DNA of 64,000 bases from Caulobacter segnis. Lineage in GTDB: Bacteria; Pseudomonadota; Alphaproteobacteria; Caulobacterales; Caulobacteraceae. Position numbers and translations under genes: made by a program. Position 1 is the stretch's first letter. The number at the start of each line of letters is the position of its first letter. Of the stretch, positions 1 through 9,526 are shown one piece after another. The stretch is taken from contig NZ_CP096040.1 of the NCBI RefSeq assembly GCF_023935105.1, positions 4,693,001 through 4,757,000 on the forward strand, given 5' to 3'. The notes beneath the pieces were generated by a model that did not search any database, was not told the origin of the DNA, and saw nothing but the letters and a program-made list of their open reading frames with translations.

Positions 1-1109
1 GGCTTGATGGCGAAGCGGCTGCGCGGCAGGCGGCCGAACCATTGCGAGGCCACGCCGTCGAAGCGCTTGGCGTTCCAGGCCGCGCGGTCCAGCAGGTCCT
101 GCGGGGTCTTGGCGTAGAAGCGCGGATCGGTGCGCAGATAGGTCAGGAAGGCCGGCAGGTCGCCCTCGAACTTGACCTCCTTCATCACCTCCAGCATCCG
201 GGCGCGGATCTTGGCCACTTCGGTGAGGCCGATCTGGTGGATCTGCTCGGGCGTCAGGTCGGTGGTGGTGAACTCGGCGACCTTGGAGCGGTAATAGGCC
301 TGGCCATCGGGCATGTCGTAGGCGGCCAGGGCGGTGCGGGCGCCGGGGATGTACTCGTCGCGCAGGAAGGTCCGCAGGCGGGCGTGGGCCGGGACCACCG
401 CCGCCGTGATCGCCTCGGCGGCCTCGCGACGCAGGGCGGCTTGCGTTTCGGCCGGGATCACGGCCGGCATGGTCTTCTTGAACGGCGCGTAGAACGGCGA
501 GTCCTGCGGCGTCGCGGCGTCGGCCACCAGGCCCACGCCGGCGTCGCGGCCCTGCAGGGTGATCCGAGGCGGCGTGAAGCCGCGCTTCAGCCCGGCCCGC
601 ATGTTGACGATCTGCTGGTCGTAATAGCGCGGCATGTCGCGCAGCATGGCGATGTAGGCGCGATAGTCGGCCTCGGTCAGCAGGCTGTCGCGCGCCGACT
701 CGGCGACGTCGCCCCAGAAGCTGCTGTCGGCGTTCAGCGGCTTTTCGTATTCGCGGTAGCGCTGCTCGGCCAGCAGGGCGTCGATCTGGCCCTTGTAGAC
801 GGCGTAGTTGACCTGGTTGACCTTGGAGAGCTTGGCGACCGGGATCGCGGCCAGCTCTTTCGACACCTGCGTCCAGCGAGCCAGCCGCTCGGCCTGGACC
901 TTCGCGCCCACGTCGGGAAGCTTGAAACGCTCGGACTTCGGCCCATCCTCGCTGGGGCCCATCTGGGCCTTGCGCCAGGCGTACTCGCCGTCGGCCAGCG
1001 TGGTGAAGCGCTGGTCGGCTGACGGCGCCGCCAGGACCGGTCCCGCCGACAGCGTCACCGCCGCCACCGCGCAGACCACCGCCGTGTCGAAGAGTCCGTG
1101 ACGACGCAT
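1..1109 (-). CDS. DUF885 family (peptidase-like) exported protein, 3' end outside window
   Basis: The frame is open from an ATG at 1109 to the window edge, giving 369 residues of a family whose members are usually about 600. It begins with an N-terminal signal peptide (MRRHGLFDTA, then a hydrophobic stretch ending VLAAPSA), and the body reads like DUF885 proteins (for example PRYYDQQIVNMRAGLKRGF and the DLTPEQIHQIGL stretch). DUF885 proteins are predicted zinc peptidases related to carboxypeptidases. The expected HExxH-like metal site lies in the missing C-terminal half and cannot be checked here. AAGGA precedes the ATG, and the upstream Ldh gene stops only 2 bases away, so it is the third gene of an operon with the arabinofuranosidase. 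It probably acts in the periplasm on peptides. The family call is firm; the substrate is inference. Confidence 0.85.
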   Translation of the reverse strand, partial: MRRHGLFDTAVVCAVAAVTLSAGPVLAAPSADQRFTTLADGEYAWRKAQMGPSEDGPKSERFKLPDVGAKVQAERLARWTQVSKELAAIPVAKLSKVNQVNYAVYKGQIDALLAEQRYREYEKPLNADSSFWGDVAESARDSLLTEADYRAYIAMLRDMPRYYDQQIVNMRAGLKRGFTPPRITLQGRDAGVGLVADAATPQDSPFYAPFKKTMPAVIPAETQAALRREAAEAITAAVVPAHARLRTFLRDEYIPGARTALAAYDMPDGQAYYRSKVAEFTTTDLTPEQIHQIGLTEVAKIRARMLEVMKEVKFEGDLPAFLTYLRTDPRFYAKTPQDLLDRAAWNAKRFDGVASQWFGRLPRSRFAIK

Positions 1110-1111
1110 GG

Positions 1112-2149
1112 CTAGTCCTTCCGTTCGAGCAGCTTGAGAATGTCGCGGTGCAGGGCCGCCGGGATCGTCACGCCCTCGTGGGCGCTGACCGCCCGGGCGG
1201 CGTAGCGGCGCTCCGAAGGCAGGCGCGCGCCCTGGGCCTGGATGGCCTCGAACAGCGCCTCGGCGCGTTGCAGGTGCTGGCCGGCGGCGGCGCCCAGGAA
1301 GCCCGCCGGGTCGAGGGCCAGGATCAGCTCCCCGCCCAGCGGAGAGCCCTTGCGGCCGGCGTCGGCGTCCAACGACTCCTGGCTGGTCAGGTCGCCGATC
1401 AGCGGTCCGGCCAGCAGCTCGACCATCGCCGCCAGGGCCGAGCCCTTGTGGCCGCCGAAGGTGCGCATGGCCCCGGCCAGGACCTCCTTGGCCACGGTCG
1501 TCGAAGCGCCGTCGGCGTCATAGCCCCAGTCGGCCGGCACGGGCTGGCCGGCGCGGCGGCGCAGCTCGATCTCACCCCGCGCCGTGGCGCTGGTGGCGAA
1601 GTCGAACACGAACGGATGCCGCCCCGGTCTCGGCCAGCCGAAGGCGACGGGGTTGGTGCCGAACACCGGCCGGGTCCCGCCCTCGGGCGCGACCCAGGCG
1701 TGGCTGGGCGTGAAGGCCAGGGCGACCAGCCCCTCGCCGGCCAGGGCCTCGACCTCGGGCCACAGGGCGGCGAAGTGGACGACGTTGTTCAGGGCCAGGG
1801 CGGCGATCCCGAACCGCCGCGCCTTCTCGACCAGCAGCGGCCGGCCGCGCTCGAAGGCCAGCTGGGCGAAGCCGCCGCCGCCATCGACCCGCACGAGCGC
1901 CGGCGCGGGCTCGTCCAGCGCCGGGACGGCGTCGACCGACACCACGCCCTTGGCGATGCTGTCCGTGGCCACCAGCAGGCGATAGAGGCCGTGCGAGGCG
2001 CAGCCGTCACGCTCGCCGGCGACCATGGTCTCGGCCACCGCCTCGACATGGGCCGGCGACAGGCCCGCCGCGCTCAGCACCCGCCGCGCCAGGCTCCGCG
2101 CCTCGTCGAGCGACAGCCGGACCGTGTCGGCATCCGGCGCGAGGGTCAT
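1112..2149 (-). CDS. Ldh (malate/L-lactate dehydrogenase type 2) family oxidoreductase
   Basis: This 345-residue protein matches the NAD(P)-dependent LDH_2/MDH_2 fold family in length and in motifs such as GCASHGLYRLL near residue 55, PVFGTNPVAFGWPR near 165 and GGHKGSALAAMVELLAG near 233. The family reduces 2-oxo acids or cyclic imines. Members include malate, 2,3-diketogulonate, ureidoglycolate and delta1-piperideine/pyrroline-2-carboxylate reductases, and sequence alone does not choose among them. Its ATG overlaps the stop of the GH127 gene (ATGA at 2146-2149), and a DUF885 gene follows 2 bases after its stop, so the three are translationally coupled. A cyclic imino acid from hydroxyproline would fit an arabinosylated glycopeptide diet, but that is speculation. 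Confidence 0.88.
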   Translation of the reverse strand: MTLAPDADTVRLSLDEARSLARRVLSAAGLSPAHVEAVAETMVAGERDGCASHGLYRLLVATDSIAKGVVSVDAVPALDEPAPALVRVDGGGGFAQLAFERGRPLLVEKARRFGIAALALNNVVHFAALWPEVEALAGEGLVALAFTPSHAWVAPEGGTRPVFGTNPVAFGWPRPGRHPFVFDFATSATARGEIELRRRAGQPVPADWGYDADGASTTVAKEVLAGAMRTFGGHKGSALAAMVELLAGPLIGDLTSQESLDADAGRKGSPLGGELILALDPAGFLGAAAGQHLQRAEALFEAIQAQGARLPSERRYAARAVSAHEGVTIPAALHRDILKLLERKD

Positions 2150-4512
2150 GCGACCGGCTTGGCGGGCTGGGCCGTGAACAGGCGCACCCCGAACACCGGG
2201 CCGGCCGTGTTGCGCTCGGGCGGCGTGAAGCGCACCCGGACCTTGGTCTTGCCCTGGGTCAGGGCCTCGGGCACCGGATATTCGACGTCGAAGAACTTGC
2301 CCGGATGGTCGGCCTGCAGCTGCTGGGTGGCGATCTTCACCCCGTCCACCAGGATGTCGAACTGCCGCTTGCGCTCCTCGCCCCAGTAGGTGGCCTGCAG
2401 GATCAGCGGGCCGGGACGCACCTTCATGTCGAACTCGAAGAAGCCGCCCGAGCGGGCGTCGCGGCCGTTGCGGTTGCGATAGGCCACCGGATACGAGATT
2501 TCGGAGGTCAGGTTGTGGTCGCGCTCGGGCTGCATCTCGCCCAGGTGCATGACATCCACCGACCGGGCGCTGATGTCCTTCAGGTGCGCCTGCTCGGCCA
2601 GGAACGCGGCCTCCTCGGTCTTCCAGGCGCCTTCGGTGAAGCGACGGAAATAGACGGCGCTGCGGCGCTCATACTGGCTGTAGAATGGGACGAAGGTCAG
2701 GTCGGCCGGGCGCATGATCCCGCGCGCGACATAGGTCGCCTTCTCCACGGCCACGGGCTGGAAGCGGCTCAGCAGGTTCTCGCCGACCATGGCCGGATCG
2801 ACGCCCTGCCACGGCGTGGCCACCGGGCCGAGATCGGCGGCCAGCACCATCGGCCCGCGAAGCACCGCCACGGTGCTCTCGTCGCCCGGCGCCGACTCCA
2901 GGCGCAGCGCCAGCGGCAGGCTGATGGCCACCACGTCGCCGGCCTTCCAGGCGCGGTCGACCAGGGCGTAGCCGCCGTCCAGCTTCGGCGCGAAGGCCTT
3001 GCCGTTGACGCTGACCTTGACGCCCTTGCCGGCCCAGGCGGGAACCCGCAGGGCCACGGTGAACCGCCCCGGCTTGGCCAGGGTGGACAGGGTCAGGCGC
3101 GACTCCGGTTCGTACGGATAGCGGGTCTCCAGCTTCAGCCCCGCGCCGCGCGCTTTCCATTGCGCCTCCGCCGGGATGTAGAGATTGACCAGCAGGGTCC
3201 CCTCGCCTTCCCAGAAGATCGACTCGCCGTGCTTGGCGTGGGCTTCCATGCCCGTGCCGACGCAGCACCAGAACGGATCGTCGGCGGGGTTGGAAAACTC
3301 GCGCGCCGCGCCGGTCAGCAGCGGCGTCATGTAGGTGAACCCGCCGGTCCTGGGGTTCTGCGCCGCCATCACGTGGTTCAGGTGCGCGCGCTCGTAATAG
3401 TCGAACAGCGCCCCGTCCGGCTTCCAGCTGTACAGCTGACGGGTCAGCTTCAGCATGTTGTAGGTGTTGCAGTGCTCGCAGGTCTGCTCGCTGATGTGGG
3501 CCGCGATGGTGTCCGGCGCCGAGAAGTACTCGCGGTCGGCGTTGCCGCCGATGACGTAGCTGTGGCGCTGGGTGACCGTGCGCCAGAAGAACCGCGCGGC
3601 GTCGGCGTCCTGGGGCTTGCCAGTCAGCTCGTACAGCCGCCCCAGGCCGATCAGCTTGGGCACCTGGGTGTTGGCGTGGATGTTGGCCAGCTCGTCGCGC
3701 TGGGCGACCAACGGGTCCAGCACCTTGCGGTCGTAGATCCGTTCGGCCACGGCCAGCCAGCGCTTGTCGCCGGTCCGGGCGTAGAGCTCGGCGTAGCTCT
3801 CGTTCAGGCCGCCGTATTCGCAGCCCAGCAGGGTCTGCATCTGGGCGTCGTCGAGGGCGGCGAACACGCGCTCGAAATAGCCGGCCAGGCCGATGGCGAC
3901 CTGCAGCGCCTGTTGATTGCCCCAGGCCTGGTGTACGTCCAGCAGGCCCGCGAAGACCTTGTGCACGGTATAGAGCGGCGACCACGAGCCGTTCAGGTCG
4001 AAACCGCCCGAGCGGATGTCGCCCTTCATCACCTCGCCGAAGATCTCCTCGCCGTCGACGACCTTGCCGTCCTTCCGCTTGCGCTGCAGGGCGCCGACAT
4101 AGCCCGTGCCGCGCTTGGCCTGGGCGCGGGCCAGTTCGGCGACGATGTAGTCGGCGCGGCGCTTGCACTCGGCGTCGCCGGTCTGCTCGTACATGACGAC
4201 CAGGGCGGACAGGTAGTGGCCCAGAGTGTGGCCGGCGATGGTGTCGCCTTCCCAACCGCCATACAGTTCGCCCTTGGCCGGCAGGCCGGCGAAGGTCATG
4301 AAGTTGTGCAGCAAGCGATCGGGGCTAAGCTGCAGCAGATAGGCCCGGTTGGCCTCGACGGCGGTCGCGTAGGGCGACGGCGACAGGCGCACCGACGACA
4401 GCGGCAGGGGCTTGGCCTTGGCCGGCAGACCGCCAGGCGCCGCCGCCCAGCTGACGACCGGGGAAGCGGCGAAGGCCGCGGCGGTCAGCATCAGGTCCCG
4501 ACGAGTCGCCAT
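2146..4512 (-). CDS. GH127 family beta-L-arabinofuranosidase (DUF1680)
   Basis: The 788-residue protein starts at ATG 4512 (AGGGG 8 bases upstream) with a twin-arginine-like leader, MATRRDLMLTAAAFAASPVV, so it is probably exported. The GH127 signature is plain: EQTCEHCNTYN near residue 341 and FWCCVGTGMEAHAKHG near residue 415. In the characterised enzyme HypBA1 a glutamate and three cysteines at such positions bind zinc, and one cysteine is the nucleophile. The C-terminal 100 residues (RSGGFFEFDMKVRPG onward) look like the beta-sandwich domain (DUF6805 type) appended in this subgroup. HypBA1-like enzymes remove beta-L-arabinofuranose from hydroxyproline-linked oligosaccharides of extensin-like proteins. 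It is the first gene of an operon with Ldh and DUF885 and is divergent from a DUF5695/POT pair. The exact linkage cleaved is inference. Confidence 0.93.
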   Translation of the reverse strand: MATRRDLMLTAAAFAASPVVSWAAAPGGLPAKAKPLPLSSVRLSPSPYATAVEANRAYLLQLSPDRLLHNFMTFAGLPAKGELYGGWEGDTIAGHTLGHYLSALVVMYEQTGDAECKRRADYIVAELARAQAKRGTGYVGALQRKRKDGKVVDGEEIFGEVMKGDIRSGGFDLNGSWSPLYTVHKVFAGLLDVHQAWGNQQALQVAIGLAGYFERVFAALDDAQMQTLLGCEYGGLNESYAELYARTGDKRWLAVAERIYDRKVLDPLVAQRDELANIHANTQVPKLIGLGRLYELTGKPQDADAARFFWRTVTQRHSYVIGGNADREYFSAPDTIAAHISEQTCEHCNTYNMLKLTRQLYSWKPDGALFDYYERAHLNHVMAAQNPRTGGFTYMTPLLTGAAREFSNPADDPFWCCVGTGMEAHAKHGESIFWEGEGTLLVNLYIPAEAQWKARGAGLKLETRYPYEPESRLTLSTLAKPGRFTVALRVPAWAGKGVKVSVNGKAFAPKLDGGYALVDRAWKAGDVVAISLPLALRLESAPGDESTVAVLRGPMVLAADLGPVATPWQGVDPAMVGENLLSRFQPVAVEKATYVARGIMRPADLTFVPFYSQYERRSAVYFRRFTEGAWKTEEAAFLAEQAHLKDISARSVDVMHLGEMQPERDHNLTSEISYPVAYRNRNGRDARSGGFFEFDMKVRPGPLILQATYWGEERKRQFDILVDGVKIATQQLQADHPGKFFDVEYPVPEALTQGKTKVRVRFTPPERNTAGPVFGVRLFTAQPAKPVA

Positions 4513-4824
4513 GGGCAATACCCCTACTTGATAATGTATACGATCTTAAGGTGACCCGTTTATGGCGAGGCGTCAATCTCGAGCTTGAGGGAAGGTTCTA
4601 TGCTCCCCCGCGATACGGGAGCTGTCGCGGAGCGACTGAGGGGGCCATGTGGACATGAGCCGCATTAGCCCCCTCCGGCCCTCCGGGCCACCTCCCCCGC
4701 AGCGCAGGGGAGGATCTGGCGCGCCGACATTTCGAGATCTTATATCGTATAATTTCCTTGACGCCGTTGAGCCAAGCGGCTGAGCTGTCGTGACGCTTTT
4801 TCGACACGCGCCGACGAGGACCAG
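4513..4824. promoter_or_regulatory. Divergent promoter region with two TATACGAT-type operators
   Basis: This 312-base region separates the GH127 operon from the DUF5695 gene. At 4740-4752 lies the palindrome TTATATCGTATAA, and inside it TATAAT (4748-4753) is a perfect -10 box with CCGACA 18 bases upstream, reading toward DUF5695. Near 4534-4544 is ATGTATACGAT, 22 bases before the GH127 start codon. The same core recurs twice upstream of the TonB receptor at 9798-12731. The positions over a -10 box and close to a start codon suggest repression, perhaps by a GntR/FCD- or LacI-type regulator encoded elsewhere. The middle (about 4560-4730) shows only GC-rich short inverted repeats and no gene. 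Confidence 0.6.
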
Positions 4825-7584
4825 ATGACGAACCTTCGCCCGCTGGCCCTGACGGCCCTGTTGCTGGCCACGACGCCGCTGGCGCTGAACGTCGCGCGGG
4901 CCCAGGCCCCGGCCGCCGCGGCGCCGGCCAAGCCCGTCTACGCCCCGATCGCCAAGACCGCCCATCGCACCCCCCAGTTCCAGCTGGACCTGCGCACCGA
5001 CACCCAGACCCTGGCGCGGCTGTCGCCGGTCGGCGAGCCGGCCTTCGACTTCACGCCCGGCGGACGCGAGGCCGAGCGGGCCGGCGACGGCTATGTCCAT
5101 GTCGGCGACATCCACCTGCGCGTCCGCGCCCCCGGCGGAGCGTGGCGCGACTTCAGCTCGGCCCACCGGCGCCAGCCGATCCGCCCCCTGCCGGCCGGCG
5201 GCGCGGTGCTGGCGGCGGCCGACATCACCGCCTCGCTGGGCGCGGACTCGCCGCTGCGGATCGAGCGCCGCTGGGTCTCCGAGCGCGGCGGCCTGGTCCT
5301 GCGCTTCGTGCTGACCAATACCTCGAAGGCGCCCGTCGAGGTCGGCGGGCTGGGCCTGCCGATGGTGTTCGACAACATCATCACCGACCGCTCGCTGGAG
5401 GAGGCCCACGCCCAGGCCAGCTTCGTCGATCCCTATATCGGCCGCGACGCCGGCTACCTGCAGGTGACCCGCCTGAACGGCAAGGGCCCGGCCCTGCTGG
5501 TTTTGCCCGAGGCCGCCACGCCGCTGGAGGCCTATCGCCCGATCCAGCAGGCCGGCAGTCCCGGCGCCAAGCCCGGCGACATCTTCACCGATCGCAGCAA
5601 GCGGGCCCAGACCTCGGAAGGCTTCTACGACTGGACGATCGCCAGCAAGGCCTTCGCCGAGCAGGACTGGAAGGACGCGGGCCAGCCCTGGAACCCGCCG
5701 ACCAGCTTCACCCTGGCGCCGGGCGCCCACCGCGTGATCGGCGTGCGCCTGGTCACCGCGCCGTCGATCCGGGCGATCGAGGACACCCTGGTCGCCCACG
5801 GCCGCCCGGTGGCCGTGGGGATCCCCGGCTATGTCGCCCCGACCGACCAGACGCTGAGCCTGTTCCTGAAGTCGCCCAAGCCGGTGGCGCGGATCGAGAG
5901 CCTGCCCGCCGGCGCCCTGACCGCCACGCCCGTCAAGACCGGCGCCGGCTGGGCCCGCTACGCCATCAAGGCGTCGGGCTGGGGCCGGGCGACGCTGTCG
6001 ATCACCTATGCCGACGGCCAGGTGCAGGCGATCCCGTACTTCATCACCAAGCCGCTGGACCAGGTGATGGCGGATCTGGGCCGGTTCTCGACGACGAAGC
6101 AATGGTTCGAGGACCCCGCCGACCCGTTCAAGCGCGGCCCCAGCGTCATGACCTACGACCGTCAAGCCGACAGGATCGTCACCCAGGACCAACGGGTCTG
6201 GATCGCCGGCCTCAGCGACGAGGGCGGGGCGGGCAGCTGGGTGGCGGCCTTCAGCAAGCAACTGGACAATCCCGACGCCGCCGAGATCGCCAAGCTGGAG
6301 CGCATGGTCGACCAAACGATCGTGGGCCGCCTGCAGGTCGCCGACGGCCCGCAAGCCGGGGCCGTGCGCAAGAGCCTGTTCTATTACGACCCCGCCGCCC
6401 TGCCGTCCTATTACGACCCCAAGCTGGACTGGACGACCTGGGCCTCGTGGTCGAAGAAAGACTCCGAGGACCTGGGCCGGTCCTACAACTATCCGCACGT
6501 GGCCATCGCCCACTGGGTGCTCTACCGCCTGGCGCGCAACCACGAGGGCCTGGTCCGGAACCACGACTGGCGCTGGTACCTGGGCCACGCCCACCGCACG
6601 GTCGTCGCCATGATGCGCGACGCCCCCTACTACGCCGAGTTCGGCCAGATGGAGGGCGACGTCTTCGTCGACATCCTCAAGGACCTGCGCCGCGAGGGCA
6701 TGACCGCCCAGGCCGACGAGGTCGAGGCGCTGATGAAGAAGCGCGCCGACCACTGGAAGACCCTGCCCTATCCGTTCGGCAGCGAGATGGCCTGGGACTC
6801 CACCGGCCAAGCCGAGGTCTATGCCTGGATGCGGTTCTTCGGCCACCAGCCGCAGGCCGACGAGACCCGCGAGGTCATCCTCGCCTATGACCCGACGATC
6901 CCCAGCTGGGGCTATAACGGCAACGCCCGCCGCTACTGGGACTTCCTGTACGGCGGCAAGGTTCCGCGCATCGAGCGCCAGATTCACCACTACGGCTCGA
7001 CCCTGAACGCCGTGCCGCTGTTCGACGCCTATCGCGCCGACCCGAAGGACTTCCACTTGCTGCGCGTCGCCTATGGCGGGCTGATGGGCGGGATCACCAA
7101 TATCGACCAGCAGGGCTTCTCGTCGGCGGCGTTCCACTCGGCCCCGGACATGATGAGCTGGGACGCCTACAGCGGCGACTATGGCATGGGCTTCTTCGGC
7201 CATGCCTATGCGGCGGCGACCTATCTGGTCGATCACCCGACCTTCGGCTGGCTGGGCTTCGGCGGCGACGTCACCCAGACGCCCGGCGTCGTGCGGATCG
7301 CGCCCAAGGACGGGGCTCGCGCGCGCCTGTTCGTCGAGCCGGCCGGCGCCTGGCTGACCCTGGAGGCCGGCAAGATCGAGGCGGCCGAGTACCGGCCCGC
7401 CACCGGCGAGCTGACCCTGACCCTGGCGGCCCGGGACGCCACGACCGCGACCGCGCGACTGATCGTCGAGGCCGCCACGCCGGGCAAGCGCCCCTATCGC
7501 CCGGTCGGCGCGGCGCTGGAGCGCGGGGCCTACGCCCTGCCCCTGGCCGACAAGCCGGTCACTGTCGTCCTGAAGCCGAACTGA
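4825..7584 (+). CDS. DUF5695 domain-containing exported protein, probable carbohydrate-active enzyme
   Basis: This 919-residue protein has a clear signal peptide (LRPLALTALLLATTPLALNVARA, cleaved after ARAQA). The rest matches the large DUF5695 proteins of Caulobacterales and Xanthomonadales, which combine a beta-sandwich N-terminal half with a helical, alpha/alpha-toroid-like C-terminal half. Characteristic stretches are FVDPYIGRDAGYLQVTRLN near residue 200 and the Trp/Tyr/His-rich NHDWRWYLGHAHRTV near 580. Such architecture suggests a glycoside hydrolase or lyase, but no catalytic residue is assigned. GAGGA precedes the ATG. It is divergent from the GH127 operon, shares a regulatory region with it, and sits 19 bases before a peptide transporter gene, so it likely helps dismantle the same polymer outside the cytoplasm. 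Confidence 0.85.
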   Translation: MTNLRPLALTALLLATTPLALNVARAQAPAAAAPAKPVYAPIAKTAHRTPQFQLDLRTDTQTLARLSPVGEPAFDFTPGGREAERAGDGYVHVGDIHLRVRAPGGAWRDFSSAHRRQPIRPLPAGGAVLAAADITASLGADSPLRIERRWVSERGGLVLRFVLTNTSKAPVEVGGLGLPMVFDNIITDRSLEEAHAQASFVDPYIGRDAGYLQVTRLNGKGPALLVLPEAATPLEAYRPIQQAGSPGAKPGDIFTDRSKRAQTSEGFYDWTIASKAFAEQDWKDAGQPWNPPTSFTLAPGAHRVIGVRLVTAPSIRAIEDTLVAHGRPVAVGIPGYVAPTDQTLSLFLKSPKPVARIESLPAGALTATPVKTGAGWARYAIKASGWGRATLSITYADGQVQAIPYFITKPLDQVMADLGRFSTTKQWFEDPADPFKRGPSVMTYDRQADRIVTQDQRVWIAGLSDEGGAGSWVAAFSKQLDNPDAAEIAKLERMVDQTIVGRLQVADGPQAGAVRKSLFYYDPAALPSYYDPKLDWTTWASWSKKDSEDLGRSYNYPHVAIAHWVLYRLARNHEGLVRNHDWRWYLGHAHRTVVAMMRDAPYYAEFGQMEGDVFVDILKDLRREGMTAQADEVEALMKKRADHWKTLPYPFGSEMAWDSTGQAEVYAWMRFFGHQPQADETREVILAYDPTIPSWGYNGNARRYWDFLYGGKVPRIERQIHHYGSTLNAVPLFDAYRADPKDFHLLRVAYGGLMGGITNIDQQGFSSAAFHSAPDMMSWDAYSGDYGMGFFGHAYAAATYLVDHPTFGWLGFGGDVTQTPGVVRIAPKDGARARLFVEPAGAWLTLEAGKIEAAEYRPATGELTLTLAARDATTATARLIVEAATPGKRPYRPVGAALERGAYALPLADKPVTVVLKPN

Positions 7585-7603
7585 TCAAGTCCCGAGGCCG
7601 TCC

Positions 7604-9496
7604 ATGAACATCGTCATCGCCCTGGGCGTCCTGGTCACCCTGGCGACGGGGATACCGGTCCTGCTGCAGCTGTTGCGCGACCACCCGCGCGGCCTGCTGA
7701 TCCTGTTCTTCGCCGAGATGTGGGAGCGCTTTTCCTACTACGGCATGCGGGCGATCCTGATCTTCTACCTGACCCAGCACTTCCTGTTCGATCCCAAGAC
7801 GGCGGCGGCCCACTACGGCGCGTACATCTCGCTCGTTTATCTGCTGCCGCTGATCGGCGGCTTCGTCGCCGACCGCTATCTGGGCACCCGCAAGGCCGTG
7901 GTGTTCGGGGCCCTGCTGCTGATCGCCGGCCACATGACCATGGCCATCGAAGGCAAGCCGGCGACCCAGACCCTGACCTATGGCGGCCACACCTACGCCT
8001 TCGTCACCGAGGGGCGCGGCGAGGGGCGGGTCTCGAAACTGGTCGTGGGCGACAAGCTCTACGCGGTCTCGGCGGCCAAGTCGGGCGACTTCGTGGTCGA
8101 GGGCCTGCCGGCCGGCGCGGCGATCCCGGCGGTGCTGCCCAAGGGCCAGTACACACTGGACGTCGCCGGGCGCGACCCGGTCTACATGAACGTGCTGTGG
8201 CTGGCCCTGTCGCTGATCATCGTCGGCGTCGGCTATCTGAAGCCCAACATCTCGACCATCGTCGGACAGCTGTATCCGCAAGGCGATCCGCGCCGGGATC
8301 CGGGCTTCACCCTCTATTACTACGGCATCAATCTGGGCTCGTTCTGGGCTTCGCTGCTGTGCGGCCTGCTGGGCGTGACGGTCGGCTGGTGGGCGGGCTT
8401 CGGCCTGGCGGGTCTGGGCATGCTGGCCGGCTTCGTCGTCTTCATGCTGGGCAAGCCGCTGCTGCAGGGCAAGGCCGAGCCGCCGGATCCAGCCCGCCTG
8501 CGCCAGCCGGTGCTGGGCCCGATCAGCCGCGAGACCCTGATCTACGGCCTGTCGCTGCTGGGCGTGGTGGCGACCTTCTTCCTGGTGCGGCGCACGGCGG
8601 CGGTCAGCGGCATCCTGATCGCCGGCATGGTCGGGTCGCTCGGCTACGTCCTGTGGTTCATGTTCGCCCGCTGCGGCAAGGTCGAGCGCGAGCGCCTGGC
8701 CCTGGCCCTGTTCCTGATCTTCGGGGCGGTGATCTTCTGGACCCTGTTCGACCAGGCCGGCTCGTCGCTGAACCTGTACGCCGCCACCAATGTCCAGCTG
8801 GACCTGGTGTCCCATCCGGTGCGCTGGCTGGGCGGGGCGATCACCCTGGCCACGCCCGAGCAGATGGCCGCCGCCAGCCTGGACCGCCACGCGACCTTCT
8901 GGATCGACACCAGCTTCAACGCCGCCCAGACCCAAGGCCTGGCCTCGGGCTGGCTGCTGATCTTCGCCCCGGTCTTCGCCTGGCTGTGGACCTGGCTGGG
9001 CGCGCGCGGCAAGGACCTCAACCCGGTCGTCAAGTTCGGCCTGGCCTTGCTGCAGGTCGGGGCCGGCTTTCTCGTCCTGCAGCTGGGCGCGCCCCTGGCC
9101 GACGGCGCCTTCCGCACGCCGCTGATCTTCCTGCTGCTGATGTACCTGCTGCACACCACGGGCGAGCTGTGCCTGTCGCCGGTCGGCCTGTCGCAGATGA
9201 CCAAGCTGTCGCCGGCCTCGCTGGTCTCGTTCGTCATGGCGGTGTGGTTCATGGCCGTGTCGATCGCCAACACCGTCGGCGGCTTCGTCGCCGGCCTGAC
9301 CGCCACCGAGACCGTCGGCGGTCAGGTGCTGGACCCCGGCGCGGCCCTGGCCCGCGCGCTGACGGTGTTCAACTGGATCGGCGGGATCGCGATGGTGCTG
9401 GGGGTTGGGTTCCTGGCGCTGTCGCCCGTGCTCAAGCGCTGGTCTCACGGGTCGGACGAGACCATGAACGCCGAAGACGCGGCCAGCGCGGGGTAA
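7604..9496 (+). CDS. POT/PTR family proton-dependent oligopeptide transporter
   Basis: This 630-residue polytopic protein carries the POT family signature near residue 36, FFAEMWERFSYYGMRAILIF, which contains the ExxERFxYYG motif used for proton coupling. The second signature, GVGYLKPNISTIVGQLYPQGD, lies near residue 210. Members import di- and tripeptides across the inner membrane with protons. It is longer than the usual 450-500 residues because a soluble loop of about 80 residues (roughly 120-200, with GGHTYAFV and PKGQYTLDV) separates early helices, and a second insertion lies near residue 410. It follows the DUF5695 gene by 19 bases and is probably co-transcribed. Beside an arabinofuranosidase and a DUF885 peptidase-like gene it suggests that the nutrient is a glycopeptide. 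Confidence 0.93.
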   Translation: MNIVIALGVLVTLATGIPVLLQLLRDHPRGLLILFFAEMWERFSYYGMRAILIFYLTQHFLFDPKTAAAHYGAYISLVYLLPLIGGFVADRYLGTRKAVVFGALLLIAGHMTMAIEGKPATQTLTYGGHTYAFVTEGRGEGRVSKLVVGDKLYAVSAAKSGDFVVEGLPAGAAIPAVLPKGQYTLDVAGRDPVYMNVLWLALSLIIVGVGYLKPNISTIVGQLYPQGDPRRDPGFTLYYYGINLGSFWASLLCGLLGVTVGWWAGFGLAGLGMLAGFVVFMLGKPLLQGKAEPPDPARLRQPVLGPISRETLIYGLSLLGVVATFFLVRRTAAVSGILIAGMVGSLGYVLWFMFARCGKVERERLALALFLIFGAVIFWTLFDQAGSSLNLYAATNVQLDLVSHPVRWLGGAITLATPEQMAAASLDRHATFWIDTSFNAAQTQGLASGWLLIFAPVFAWLWTWLGARGKDLNPVVKFGLALLQVGAGFLVLQLGAPLADGAFRTPLIFLLLMYLLHTTGELCLSPVGLSQMTKLSPASLVSFVMAVWFMAVSIANTVGGFVAGLTATETVGGQVLDPGAALARALTVFNWIGGIAMVLGVGFLALSPVLKRWSHGSDETMNAEDAASAG

Positions 9497-9526
9497 CGCC
9501 CCCAACCGCGCGGCATCAAATACCCC

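Noticed and set aside
4560..4730. GC-rich CTCCCC/GGGGAG words between GH127 and DUF5695 as a riboswitch or ncRNA
   Set aside because: They form ordinary short inverted repeats, with no conserved riboswitch core that I can recognise.
4573..7236. Very long minus-strand open frame (887 codons) opposite the DUF5695 gene
   Set aside because: It is an antisense shadow of GC-rich codons; its composition is dominated by Arg, Gly, Val and His and has no recognisable domain, while the plus strand has a signal peptide and family features.
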